This document shows positions 9,673-20,561 of a stretch of 64,000 nucleotides of DNA, in pieces (positions within the stretch are counted from its first letter, which is position 1; every line of letters begins with the position of its first letter). A program made the translations under genes and the position numbers. The stretch comes from Scilla litardierei (taxonomy: Eukaryota > Streptophyta > Magnoliopsida > Asparagales > Asparagaceae). A model generated the notes under the pieces. That model was not told the DNA's origin. It made no database searches and saw only the letters and a program-made list of their open reading frames with translations. The stretch lies in assembly GCA_030789695.1 (NCBI GenBank), contig CM061132.1:30032418-30096417 (forward strand), given 5' to 3'.

Positions 9673-11316
9673 ATGGCAAGAACATGTATCCCGATCACTC
9701 CATCTAGCCCCTCGCCGATGACCGTAGAATCTAACCCTACGGACCCTGTTCAACCTTCGCGAACCCCTCCGAAACACCGTGCCAAGACCACCCAACCCTC
9801 TTCGTCTTCGCCTCCTCTTAAGCGTAAGAGGACGGCGACTGCGAAACCCCGAGCCAAATCTCAGCCCAAGCCCAAGCCTGTTATCTTTCGTGCTCCCACT
9901 CCTCCCGGTGCTTCCGATTCCGACACCGAGTATATCCCCGAGCCTGAGACTCATAGGGAACCCACTCCTCCTACCCATCCTGAGTCTAGCTCCCGACCAC
10001 GTACGTCTACCCATAAGCCTAAGGGAAAGGCTCCGATGCCGGTTGGCGGTGTCGATATCTCGTTGTGTCGCGACGACCCTTTGTGTCTCACGGCTTACAA
10101 CCGTATCGAACATTGCCCACTGCTTCTGGAGCATTTCGTCCAGTTTAGCGACTTCATATGGCTAGCAGATCTTCTTTCGTCCTCGGGTCTTCTCGATTAC
10201 CTTCGATATGACCCGAAGGCGAATCCTCACCCCTACCCTCGATTAGTCAAGCTATTCTATGCCAATAGGATCCGGGGTCAGTACGATGAGACCCACTCTG
10301 TTGAGACGACTGTTTTGGGGACTCCTATAGTCCTCACAGCAGAAATCTTAGGAGAGATTTTGGGTATCTCTTCGTCTGGCCTCCTCCCCTCGGACATTTC
10401 TGTTGACGATATTTCTTCCTTAGATCAGTCCATCCTTTCTGAGATTTTCCATCAGATTCCTCCCGCCATGATTGGCGTGCCTTCCAAATCTTTCAAGCCA
10501 AACGCATGGGTCCTCAATCTGATTCTGAAGTCGTGCTTGCTTCCCAAGTACGGCTCCTCATCTCTACCGTCCCATCCTTTTATGAAGATGATCTATGCCA
10601 TCTTCATGGGGAGCTCGATTAACTGGGCTCACATTATACTCGATAAGATTGACTCTTTCGAGTGTATTCGCAAGTCCTCTAAATCGGCTCATATCCCATT
10701 TCCGTGCTTGTTGACCCTTGTCTTTTGCCACTTCCGTGTCCCCTTGCCTCGTGACGATGAGCGTCCACTTGGTCCTCCCCTGAACGCGACGGCCGTCAAG
10801 AAATCTCTTGCGGCGCTCCGTCACGTTCAGAGGACGACACCTTCAGCGTCTGCCTCTGTCTCTGCCTCAGCTGCTCCCTCTGCCACCCTTGATGATGTCG
10901 TTCGGTTACTTCGTCGTCACGAGTCTCGTTTGGCTCGTACTGAGGAGGTAGTTTGCCGTATGGCTAGTCTGATGGGTATTCAGCTTCCTCCTCCTGTTTC
11001 TGAGGATGAGGAGATGGATGAGATGGCCGAGGAGGACATTGAGGAGCTTTGTCGTGCTTCCACTCGTGCCCCCGAGGGCACTTCTGGTGCTGATGTTGCT
11101 GCTTCGTCTGCTGGTGCCCCCGAGAGAACACCTGTTGCCACCGCTCCTGCGGTGGATACTCCGACTGGTGCTCCCGAGGCCACTACTGTTGCTGCTCCAG
11201 AGATTGCCACTTCTGCCGTCGCTCCTGCTGACATTCCAGACGTTCCTGCTGATCCAGTCACCGCCTCTGCTCCTGCTGAGCCTGCAGTTGCTTCTGATCC
11301 TCCCGCTGCCTCTTGA
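9673..11316 (+). CDS. Sirevirus extra ORF (env-like position; plant transposon-associated domain)
   Basis: An intact 547-residue ORF from the first ATG (9673); the frame is open from 9640 but only with a TTG. Residues about 1-130 are Pro/Ser/Lys-rich with basic KRKR clusters that could be nuclear-localisation signals. About 145-370 is globular: FIWLADLLSSSGLLDYLRYD, YPRLVKLFYANRI, VLGTPIVLTAEILGEILGIS. This pattern resembles the putative plant transposon protein domain (Transposase_32 type) found in plant LTR elements. About 370-440 follows with a short acidic patch, and the last 110 residues are Ala/Pro/Thr-rich low complexity. I see no signal peptide or transmembrane segment, so a fusogenic envelope role is not supported. 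The function is unknown. Position after pol matches the third ORF of Sireviruses. Confidence 0.75.
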   Translation: MARTCIPITPSSPSPMTVESNPTDPVQPSRTPPKHRAKTTQPSSSSPPLKRKRTATAKPRAKSQPKPKPVIFRAPTPPGASDSDTEYIPEPETHREPTPPTHPESSSRPRTSTHKPKGKAPMPVGGVDISLCRDDPLCLTAYNRIEHCPLLLEHFVQFSDFIWLADLLSSSGLLDYLRYDPKANPHPYPRLVKLFYANRIRGQYDETHSVETTVLGTPIVLTAEILGEILGISSSGLLPSDISVDDISSLDQSILSEIFHQIPPAMIGVPSKSFKPNAWVLNLILKSCLLPKYGSSSLPSHPFMKMIYAIFMGSSINWAHIILDKIDSFECIRKSSKSAHIPFPCLLTLVFCHFRVPLPRDDERPLGPPLNATAVKKSLAALRHVQRTTPSASASVSASAAPSATLDDVVRLLRRHESRLARTEEVVCRMASLMGIQLPPPVSEDEEMDEMAEEDIEELCRASTRAPEGTSGADVAASSAGAPERTPVATAPAVDTPTGAPEATTVAAPEIATSAVAPADIPDVPADPVTASAPAEPAVASDPPAAS

Positions 11317-12322
11317 GTTTCTTTGAGGCCTCTCCTGATACTCCTTGGATGACATATCTAGTTGTGAGAGATGTTGGGTAGGATAGTGTGGGTGGCTATG
11401 TATTTTGGATCTTTATGATGATGTGTTTTGGATCATTTTGATACTTTTGATGATGTATTTTGATGTATTTTGATGATGTATCTTCATGTATTTTGACACT
11501 CCGATATCTGTGATATGATGATGTATTTTTGTGCCCCGATCGGTGGATCGATGTTTTGTATGTCAGTGGTGTTTATATTTGATGTACTCTGGTTCATATC
11601 TTTTATATATATACATCACAGTTGACATTTCATTCTATTGTGCACAATTTATAATTTCCTATATGTCTCTGATGTTTGATTTCGTCGCTCGACGATATTA
11701 ACTTGGTTTAATAGAAATTTCTTCTATGGAAACATAGAATTGTTTTCCATGCACTAAATTAACCAAGAATGTTGATATTGGAGAGTATATTCCATAACTC
11801 AATCCGTAAAAATAATTTGAGTTTTGATGATTTCGTTTTACGATTTTCGACTATGGTTTCATTGACACGCCTTGATTTTATTCGTATTTCTTTTGGTGTC
11901 ACTTGAACCTTCGTCGTATTCTTCGACTCCCGTGCTTTTTATTTGAAGCCATTGTTGTTGTCGTTGTTATCCTCCCGCTCTTTTTGCTTATGCCAAAGGG
12001 GGAGAGATATAATAATAACGATGTGCTAAATGAAAATTTAAAGCATTATTCCAAGAATCTAACTTGATGTGTTAGATTCAGGGGGAATTAAGATATATAA
12101 ATGGATTTTCAAATCTGATATTTCAATAACCTACATTTGGTATTCGATAATTCAATAATCGATTCTCATTTCATATACTTCACTCGTCTGCTTGATGCGT
12201 ATTATTTTTGTTTAAATTGGAATTAACGTGTCATCAATGCAGGGGGAGTAAGTAAATTTCATTTGAATTATTATTTTTGATTATTATTTATGTTGGTTTG
12301 TCATCACCAAAAAGGGGGAGAA
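11317..12322 (+). other. Sirevirus 3' noncoding tail with multiple polypurine tracts
   Basis: No gene is seen. About 11400-11530 has a run of GATGATGTATTTTGATG-like repeats. Four G-rich purine tracts are visible: AAAGGGGGAGAG (about 11996), TCAGGGGGAATT (about 12078), GCAGGGGGAGTA (about 12240) and AAAAAGGGGGAGAA (12309-12322), the last directly abutting the 3' LTR. Multiple polypurine tracts are a described Sirevirus property. Confidence 0.8.
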
Positions 12323-14198
12323 TGTTGGATATTGGACTCCCCGGATTTGGTTTTGGATGATGAACAAACATAAATATAACGTGAACTAACACTTTGTAAG
12401 CGCAGTTATGGAGATCGTCGCCAAATTCATATGAATATCAATTACGACGTCTCAAGACTTCTCAAAGCACGTGATCGTATGCATAAAGCTTCGTTGAAGC
12501 TTATGGACCACTTTAGAAGTCATGAAGATTCGATTGAAGCTATTGAAGACGGTATCGTCAAGTTTTATTTATAGTCTTTAAGCTTCTTTCGTAGAATGTT
12601 AAGCCTTGAGTAGGTCTTACGGTTTAAATCTTCATTACGCTCATATCTTAGCTCTAGGATCTTAGTAGAAGTCTATACAATCCTTCCCGAAGCTTCGCGC
12701 TTCGATTCGCGACTTCTTGTGCATGTTAGTTGGTTCAAGAAGAAGAACTGACCGACTAGATGGTGATCTAGTCGGTCAGCAAAGCTTCTTGGACCGACTA
12801 GTTCTTGTCAGTCATTTCCAAGCTCTTTACTGTTTACAGTTAGTCGGTCTAAGTTGACTCACCGACCGACTAGTTTGTGAACTAGTCGGTCAGTGATGCT
12901 TCTGTGACCGACTGGTTGAGCTTTCCCTGTACATGCACAATTGAGCCTAAGCTACTGTTTATCATTAGTCGGTCTGTGTTCATTGATCGACTGACTAATT
13001 GATGAACTAGTCGGTCAACTTTCCTTCTTGGACCGACTAGTTTACTTTTACTGTACATGCCAATTTTTCACCTAACTTACTGTTTATCGTTAGTCGGTCT
13101 ATGCTCATTTGGCGACCGACTAGTTGGTGAATTAGTCGGTCAACATTTGTTCTTGGACCGACTAAGTCTAATTCTGCTCAGACTTCAGCTTTATCTGTTA
13201 GTCGGTCTCAGTTGAGTGACCGACCGACTAGTTGTGAAACTAGTCGGTCAGCTACTCTTCTTGGACCGACTAGTTCCTTATGTCTGTGCTTTGATCTTTT
13301 CTCTGTTCACTCATTAGTCGGTATACGTTAATTGACCGACCGACTAGTTGATGAACTAGTCGGTCGGTGGTTGTGCTTTGACCGACTAGTTGGGTTCAGA
13401 AAAGAGCCGTTGGAGCATTTAATGACTCGAATTTCTTTCTCTCTCTCCTCTATCCTATAAATAGTTATTGGGCTGCATTCATTGTAGTCAAGGCTGATAT
13501 TATTGCAAGTTTAGAGATCAAGAGAAATCATTCCAAGCTCATTCAAAGCTCATTCATTCCATTCAATAATCTCTCCTCACTCTTACTTCCAAAGAGAGAT
13601 TCATTGAGTGTGAAGCCTTCCAAGCCAAGTGCTTGATTCTAGGTCACCAACATCCCCATAGCTCTCCATCGCTGATCTACATCTTGGAGCTAGGGTTTGG
13701 TGCCACTTCTTCTTCCTCAAAATCATCCTTGCCCTAATTCGTAAGTATTACTCAAGGCATATGTATTTTGTCGGTAAGAAGTTTTCTTATTTCATTTCAA
13801 ATTCATATTGTAAGTTTCACTCTCGGTTGTGAGAGTGTGGTTGTGATCCCGGGTTGTGGGAGTCACAAATTACATTTTGTATGATTTGACTTGTGGAGGT
13901 TTTTCACAAGTATTTCATAGTGGAAATCTTGAGTTAGGGTTTCTAACTCAAGTATCCGGAGGGGATCCGGGTGGTTGGGACGTAGGATCACCGGGAACAA
14001 GTCGGGGAGACTTGGGTGGATCCGAACCCAGTAATATCTATTGTTAGCATTGTTAATTTTGTTGTTGTCTTCAATTTAAGCTTCCGCAAATTGATTTGGT
14101 AGTTGTTTGCACTATAATTAGGAATTATACTCATCGTTATTTTTAAAGTACTATTCACCCCCATCTAGTACTTGTGCAGTAGCTTGTAGGGCATTACA
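12323..14198 (+). repeat. 3' LTR of the Sirevirus
   Basis: A 1876-base LTR beginning TGTTGGATATTGG right after the polypurine tract and ending GGGCATTACA. It holds a palindromic array in its first half, a TATA-like CTATAAATAG at about 13454, and direct duplicates of the visible 5' LTR at its end. Confidence 0.93.
12727..13390. repeat. LTR array of CTAGTCGGTC palindromic units
   Basis: Six units at 105-125-base spacing, just upstream of the TATA-like box, so in the U3 part of the LTR. Each unit has an outer TAGTCGGT/ACCGACTA pair and an inner hairpin. In the last unit the hairpin has a perfect 14-base stem (13335-13348 with 13355-13368) and a 6-base loop. Between units, TGTACATGC and TACTGTTTA recur. 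Palindrome-rich cis regions are known in maize Sirevirus LTRs; this motif itself I do not recognise. Confidence 0.9.
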
Positions 14199-14515
14199 CC
14201 TTGAAGTATTCCCTTTTTATCTTCCTCGACCGTCTCTAAGTGATATCCGTTTAAACGGATGTCTTTAAAGCTTAGGAGGTTTCGGATGGATTTAGGGGAG
14301 TATAACGCATTCTTAAGTGTTATTTGTGTGTTGCCGGGGAGCAATATGATTGCTTCCCCTGATCCTGCGATTATGTTTGCTGGTCCTGAGATTGTTCTCA
14401 GTGGGCCAGAATAGCTACTTATGCTCGTGAAGTAGTCTATGTTTTGAAGGATCGAGTGCGTCGATGCACTATCCACTAGGCAGATAAGTTCCATATCTAA
14501 AAAAAGGGAAGACAT
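14199..14515 (-). pseudogene. pol: Bianca-like protease fragment, cut by the Sirevirus
   Basis: Minus frame from 14515: an aspartic-protease-like CLVDSASTHSIL (DSA in place of the usual DSG), then SGPANIIAGSGEAIILL, NALYSPKSIRNLLSF and RLNGYHLET, typical of copia protease. The frame runs on into the Sirevirus LTR and stops at 14165, so true element sequence ends at 14199. The DSA form and the missing rest of pol make this nonfunctional alone. It is in the same frame as gag but separated by stops. Confidence 0.82.
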
Positions 14516-14647
14516 TCAAGCAATAAATGAAGAGAAAAGATCCACTTTCATAAAATAAATGCTCAAAATATTGTTTGACATGGAAATAAAACTAGATACG
14601 ATTCATAAATAGAAGATACATTGCTAGTGCATAGAAATGGTCCAGAT
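14516..14647 (-). other. AT-rich gag-pol spacer with acceptor-like end
   Basis: Between the gag TAG (14648-14650) and protease, 132 bases are AT-rich with stops in the gag frame. On the minus strand the end reads CTTCCCTTTTTTTAG before GATATGGAAC, which looks like a plant 3' splice site. Splicing here is only a possibility. Confidence 0.4.
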
Positions 14648-15336
14648 CTAGAGAGTGTCATCTCCCATGAAGTCTTCAGGAGTCCATGAGGTCTCTGCCA
14701 ACGCTGCGCTCTCAATCAGGTTTGTCTCAGCTCGAGGCTTGAGGCTTGCCTGGTAGAGGTCCTGGAGGTGTTTTGCTGTGCGGCAGATTCTGGACCAGTG
14801 GCCCATCATCCCGCATTTAGAGCACTTGTCCTCCCAGTCTTTCTTGGGAGTGCCACCTTTGTTGGGAATCCTCTTCTGCTTCTTGTCCACGAACTTCTGG
14901 TTCTGAGGAGGAGCTGGGGGAGTGGCCTTCTTCCGCTGCTTCTGTTCTTTCCATTTCTGGAATTTTGCCTTTTTGTCCGTCTTCTTCTTCTGGGAAGACT
15001 GGAAATGAGCCTCTGCATGAGGTGGCAATGTAGCGGAGCCAGGAGGGCGCATGTTGTGGGTGGCAACCAACAGGTCTCTGTTCTGTTCAGCCATAAGCAG
15101 GCATGAAAGCAGGTCAGAGTACTTAGTGAACTTCCTCTCGCGATATTGTTGCATCAGGATCATGTCCTTTTCGTGGAAAGACATGAACGTCTTTTCCAGC
15201 AACATTTTCTCCGTCACTGGTTCACCACACAACTTCAGGCATGAGGTGATGCGGAAGAGAGCTGAGTTGTACTCCGCTACGGATTTGAAATCCTGTATCC
15301 GGAGGTGAGTCCACTCGTACTGTGCACAGGGGAGTA
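14648..15336 (-). pseudogene. gag: Bianca-like Gag, C-terminal part
   Basis: Minus-strand frame continuing the Gag begun at 23307, resuming after the nested insertion as VILPCAQYEWTHLRIQDFKS and running through EYNSALFRITSCLKLCGE, a Lys-rich linker and a CCHC knuckle CSKCGMMGHWSRIC, to a TAG at 14648. Across the insertion the reading frame joins perfectly once one copy of the 5-base duplication is removed, so this gag was open when it was hit. Confidence 0.88.
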
Positions 15337-15341
15337 TGACA
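15337..15341. repeat. Target-site duplication, left copy (TGACA)
   Basis: TGACA directly before the left LTR of the nested element matches TGACA at 22974-22978. Confidence 0.95.
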
Positions 15342-15949
15342 TGTAGGATCCTGCCAAAACAGAGTTAGGATCGATAAATGAAGTTTAGACTTACGCTTGC
15401 GTATGCAGCACGGTAGTCTACGAACTTCGCCTTCGGATTCGCCACGACGGATCGAGTCTTCTCACGAACGGAGTAAGGCTACTAAATCCACAATCTAAAT
15501 CTCTACTTTTAGATTTAAGAACTTGGATAAAAAGGAGAGGAAGTATTTCGGCAGAGCTTCGCTAGAATGAAGATGCATGCATGAATGCCATGCAAAGTGT
15601 AAGGAAAATGGCTAACCCTTGGGTCTTATTTATAGCCCCCAAGGTAGTTATTTTAGGGTAAATTGTTCATTTGGAATAATTTAACTAAGGTGTACCATCG
15701 TACATGTCATATTATAAGCTTAAGTTGTACCATATGCATGGTACAACATAAGCTTAAGATATTACCCCTTTATTAGCCATATGTCGCATGCATTTATGCA
15801 TATATAATGCGACTTTCCCATCAATCTAGTGATCCTCTCCGCAAGGGAACATATTCCCTTTGCGCACGACTTCGTGTACGCGACGTTCGAGGTCCGTATT
15901 CCCTCGTACATCCCCTACAAGGGTGTACTAACGTCTTCCATATCCAACA
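15342..15949 (-). repeat. 3' LTR of the nested copia element
   Basis: 608 bases, TGTAGGATCC...CCAACA on the plus strand. It contains an inverted pair around CCATATGCATGG (TAAGCTTAAGTTGTACC / GGTACAACATAAGCTTA, about 15716-15760), a 40-base hairpin. Eleven differences from the other copy. Confidence 0.95.
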
Positions 15950-15958
15950 TCTCCCACT
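15950..15958 (-). promoter_or_regulatory. Polypurine tract of the nested copia element
   Basis: On the minus strand AGTGGGAGA directly precedes the 3' LTR. Confidence 0.75.
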
Positions 15959-17004
15959 CACACTTGAGGGGATTGTAAGAGAACGTCTTTCTCTTAGTTC
16001 TTTCATCTATCATACCGAGAAATAGACCGTGCGACCGTCATGCGCGTAGAGTCTGTTGTTGTGCACTTGTTAGAGATACACAACGACCTCGAAGGTGCAA
16101 AGTTGAGTAGTTCAACGCATGCTTTACCCTAGATTATTTCTTCACGTTTCTTGTACTTTATATTCAACAATTGAATCCCATCTGGATCACAATTGGCTGG
16201 CCAGCTTTGAATCATTAAAGTCCAAATGTGAATATGAAATCAATCTTCCTCTTCTTGCGAACCTTCTGATCTTGACTAGACTCGCTTTTCTAACGTGCCC
16301 CGCCGAGCCGAATTATCATAGCCCATAAGTAACACGCTAAGATAGCGATCATCTCGTCAAATCTAAAGGAACCAATTGGAGTCCTTGAGGGTAAGAGTTA
16401 AGGCCCATATGGCCTTTGAGTCTCACATAATAGCAAACACTATTGCTACTAACTCAGTGGTCGAAATGCATACGTGGTATGAACACGTATTACAACATCA
16501 CTCCTTTCCCAGGGAGAGTATGTCTTAATGATGTTGTACGGATGAAAGATCAGACACCACAGTGCCTATCTTTTGAGTCCCCTTACTACCCATGAAATAT
16601 TCCCGGACTCTCATCCTGCATAAGACAGATAGGATTTAAAAAATCCTATGAGATCCTTTTTAAATATCCTTGTGATACAGATCTCAGATCTTTTGTAAGC
16701 ATCCATATGATGCAGATCTTTCATTCGACTATCTTGTTTAAGTCATGACTCTAAATCATTCGTCTAATGATTTTGACTTTAAACTAGTCTCATCTCTATC
16801 TTATCCATCTGATAAGATAAGGCGGTTGCTCATGTGAGAGAGCCAACCTTAATCTGTCCGACATACACACAATTCAGCTGAGATTTCAAAAATGTACACA
16901 AACATTTCTTAAGAAATTCATATGCAATGTTGGAAAAAGAACTTATTCTTTTATTAATTTTGATCATTTCTTAGACATGGGAATATATATTGGTACAACT
17001 CAGC
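15959..17004 (-). other. 3' untranslated tail of the nested copia element
   Basis: About 1 kb after the pol stop with no recognisable coding. It contains AGATCTT/CAGATCT-rich near repeats around 16640-16720. Confidence 0.65.
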
Positions 17005-19692
17005 TCATACGCAATCCTTGGGATGATAAGTGTTTATAAAACACATTTCTGGGGATCGCTTTCGTAAGCTGATCCTCTATCATCTCATGCGTAGATATGT
17101 ACCTTATGTCTACCTTCTTGGTTTTATCATAGTCTTTTGCAAATCTGCAGTTCCTTTAAGATACTGCATTATCCTCTTAACCGCTTTCCAGTGTTCTTGC
17201 CCTGGGTTGGATTGGTAACGACTTACCATTCCAACGGCAAAACAGATGTCCGGTCTTGTATGCATCATAGCGTACATAAGACTATCAACTGCACTGGAAT
17301 ATGGAACTTTTTCCATAATTTCCTTTCCCTTTTGGTTCTTTGGACATGATTTCAGATATAAATTATCGCATCTGCTTATAGGAGTATCAATTGGACTTGC
17401 AGTCCTACATATTAAACCGTTCTAGAACCTTCTTTAAATAAGTCTCTTGTGAAAGAGAAAGAAGTTTCTTCGAACGATTCCTTGAAATCTTAATTCCAAG
17501 GATATATGTGGCTTCCCCATGTCTTTCATCTCAAAACTGATGAAAGTCAAGCCTTGATATCCATCACAAAGCCCTTGTCATTTCTGGTTATTAAAATGTC
17601 ATCTACATATAGAGACATAATAACATGCTTGCTTTTAATCCTCTTGATATATACGTAGTTATCTTCATCAAGTATGGAAAATCCATTTGATAAGACAACT
17701 TCTTGAAATCGTATATACCATTGCCTCGAGGATTATTTAAGACCATATATGGGCTTACGAAGTTTACAAACCTTATGTTCGTTTCCTTCTTTTACAAACC
17801 ATGTTGGTTGTTCCATATAGATCTCCTCGTCCAATTCTCCATTGAGAAAGGCAGTCTTTACATCCATCTGATGTAATTCGAGGTTTAAGCAAGCTACCAT
17901 TGCCAGAATCAGGCGAATCGAGGTAAAACGCACAACAGGTGAGAAGGTCTCTTCGTAGTCTATCCCTTCCTGTTGCGTAAAACCTTTCGCGACAAGGCGA
18001 GCTTTATATCTGTCAATAGAGCCATCAGCCTTATGCTTGATCTTGAGAACCCATTTGTTCCCAATAGCTCTACGTCCTCTGGGTAAGTCAACTAAGTCCC
18101 AGACTTGGTTAACTTTCATGGATTCTAACTCCTCTTGCATCGCTTCCATCCATTTGTCTTTAGCAGGGCAAGATACGGCGTCGTATTTGAGATTCTTCAA
18201 GTCCTTGTTGACTTGAGTTTAGATCAATTCTAATATCACTCCCACTTGGAATGTCGTTAGAATTGCTCCCACTTGGATCATTATTCCCGTATGGAATAGG
18301 ATAATCGTCATTCGTATAATCCATTGGTGAAGGTTGAAACGTATTTTCGTTTTCACCAAGAATTCTCCCACTCGAATGAGGTAATCCTTCTTGATCATAA
18401 ATCTCAAATAGAGATAAGACCTGACTTATCTCGCCCTGTCTTGGAAACTCATTTTCCAAGAAAGTGACATCCCTCGACTCAAACTCAATTAGCCCACCAT
18501 TGTCTTCCTGACTAACAAAAAAATATATAACCTTTGGAGTTTTCTGCGTATCGTATAAAGATACATTTCCGTCCCCTTGGCCCAAGTTTGCCATACTTAT
18601 GGGAGGAAATATGTGCGTAGGATGCACAACCCCAAGGTTTCAAAATGTTTAAGTCAGGAGACCTTTGGTTCCACAACTCATAAGGAGTGGAGCTAACTGA
18701 TTTCGAGGGTACGCGGTTCAAAATGAAAGCGGCCGTCAATAATGCATCACCCCAAAAGGTGATTGGCAAGTTAGCTTGCGCCATCATTGAACGGACCATT
18801 TTTCATTAAAGTCCTATACCTCCTTTCTGCAACACCAATTTGTTGAGGAGTATAAGGCATAGTTACCTGATGTACTATGCCTTTTTCATCACAAAGTTCC
18901 TTAAAACTTGTTGATTGATATTCACCGCCCCTATCGGTTCGCACGACCTTAATCTTGCGATCTAATTGATTCTCCACTAAACTCATATAGTTTTTAAAGC
19001 AGGTTTAGTGCTTTCACTTTTGTGGGATATCAAATAGATATGACCGAATCGGGTGAAATCATCAATAAAAGTGATGAAATAGGACTTCCCGCGTCTTGTC
19101 TTGACATTCATCGGACCACATATGTCCGAATGGATAAGCTGTAATGGAACCTCGGCCCTTGTGCCGGTTCCAAACGGCTTGCGACAAGATTTCCTCACAA
19201 GGCAATGTTCGCAGGTCGACATTTCAACCTTTGAAACATTGGATAGAAGGCCACGTTTGGCAAGTCTATCCATACGCGTTGGTCCAATATGACCAAGCCT
19301 TGCGTGCCAACAAATTATGTTAGACTCATTAGTCAAAGAATTTGTCACAAGGAAATTTTCATTACATGAGGAATTATACATTGTACTTATTACAATAAAT
19401 CCTTTGAAATACAAACCCAGTACAAATAAAGGAATTATTACAAAAATATGTCCATATTACAATCATGAAGGAACCAACTATAACCAAGACCCATTAAATT
19501 GACCACAGTTTTAATATTCCTTTGAATATATGGAATGAAGAGAATATCATGAAGTAGGAGAGTGTGGTCGTTGTCCAAGACTAGCTTGCGAGTCCCAACG
19601 CCTTTCACTTCAACACGTGTGTTGTTTCCTACATTGATCCACTTCATTCCTTGGGGTATCCGGTGATACTCCACGAAGGACCGTCTGTCCCT
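17005..19692 (-). pseudogene. pol: Nested copia Pol, heavily degraded
   Basis: The domains can be followed right to left but are split over several frames. Protease: GATNHI survives, but the catalytic Asp-Ser before it is replaced by a stop-containing junction with gag. Integrase: zinc finger WHARLGHIG ... CEHCLVRKSC (about 19320-19170), then IHSDICGPM, RTDRGGEYQS and ERRYRT near 18820-18950. Reverse transcriptase: NKWVLKIKHKADGSIDRYKA, MDVKTAFLNGELDEEIYMEQ, then YVDD near 17592-17612. The RNase H core is missing: KGTADLQ joins almost directly to VDIRYISTHEMIEDQLTK, the RNase H tail, which ends in TGA at 17005-17007. Multiple frameshifts and a deletion make it nonfunctional. Confidence 0.88.
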
Positions 19693-19694
19693 TG

Positions 19695-20561
19695 TTATGT
19701 GGTTGGTGGCACCTCGTCACTTCCACTCGTACACGAACGAGCATAGTGACCGAGCTTGTTGCACTTGAAGCACTTGATCCTTTTCAAGTCTTTCTTCTTG
19801 TGCCATTTGTTGTGCCCACCCTTATGTTTGGGTTCCTTGGTAGACTCAGGTTGCTTATTACGTTCATTAGAAGACTTCGAACGATCTTTACGTTTCTTTC
19901 CCCCGTGTGAGGAACTAGCAACCATGTGCACTTCTGCACTTGGCTTAGCAGCCGCAAGCCGCTCTTCCTCTAATTCGAGGTGCTTGGAAACATCGTTGAA
20001 GGTCTTGATGCTCTCATTATGAGTGAGATGCATCTTCATCTGATCCCACCCATTTGGTAGGGAACGTATGACTGCTTGGATTTGTTGCTCATCTGTGAGC
20101 ACATGACCTGCATCCTTTAACTCCGAGATAAGGTTCGCCATATGTCGCAGATGTTTCCCCATGGAATGATCTGGACGTTTCTTATATGAATCGAACCTTA
20201 TAGTTAAGGAGTGAAGTTTGGACACTGATGTGCCACCGAACTTCTCCTCTAGCTTGGACCATATGTCCATGGCTAGGTCATGTTCTCGGAAGATGCGCAT
20301 TATGTCATCAGCCATACTGCTTAATAACGTAATGCGCACTATCTTGTTCTTCCGAGACCAAGCATCAAAAGCTTCCTTGTCTCGTCGGTGTTGGGCCGTA
20401 GTGCCCAACTCTGGTTCAATCATAACGTTCTTTAGAGTTTCGAGCACTTCTTGCTCCTCTAGAACGTATTGTATCTTGATGGACCAAAGTTTGTAATTAT
20501 CGCCGTTGAGTTTTTCACCTTTGTTTAACTCAGCGACGATATTCTTTGAAGCGGAAGACAT
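19695..20561 (-). CDS. gag: Nested copia Gag
   Basis: A 288-residue ORF from the ATG at 20561 (the frame is open to 20609 only with a TTG). N-terminal LNGDNYKLWSIKIQYVLEEQ, then LRHMANLISELKDAGH and LPNGWDQMKMHL are typical copia Gag (UBN2). A Lys-rich stretch leads to a CCHC knuckle, CFKCNKLGHYARSC, near the end. Typical length for a Tnt1-94-like Gag. The ORF is intact although pol is broken, so particles could still form. Confidence 0.9.
   Translation of the reverse strand: MSSASKNIVAELNKGEKLNGDNYKLWSIKIQYVLEEQEVLETLKNVMIEPELGTTAQHRRDKEAFDAWSRKNKIVRITLLSSMADDIMRIFREHDLAMDIWSKLEEKFGGTSVSKLHSLTIRFDSYKKRPDHSMGKHLRHMANLISELKDAGHVLTDEQQIQAVIRSLPNGWDQMKMHLTHNESIKTFNDVSKHLELEEERLAAAKPSAEVHMVASSSHGGKKRKDRSKSSNERNKQPESTKEPKHKGGHNKWHKKKDLKRIKCFKCNKLGHYARSCTSGSDEVPPTT

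Larger units (their letters stand above)
2956..14198 (+). mobile_element. Sirevirus-type Ty1/copia retrotransposon
   Basis: Layout: partial 5' LTR (2956-3223), Met-tRNA type primer-binding site, gag (3251-5500), pol (5554-8669, frameshifted), palindromic repeat array, extra ORF (9673-11316), a noncoding tail with several polypurine tracts, and a complete 3' LTR (12323-14198). A long coiled-coil gag, a third ORF after pol and multiple polypurine tracts are hallmarks of the Sirevirus (SIRE1/Maximus) lineage. The alignable 268 bases of the two LTRs differ at five substitutions and one single-base indel, which suggests a fairly recent insertion. The element interrupts an older minus-strand copia pol at 14198/14199. 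The five bases after it are CCTTG; the matching left duplication lies in the gap. Confidence 0.92.

Noticed and set aside
9673..11316. Viral-type envelope protein
   Set aside because: No signal peptide, transmembrane helix or fusion-like segment is visible; only its position is env-like.
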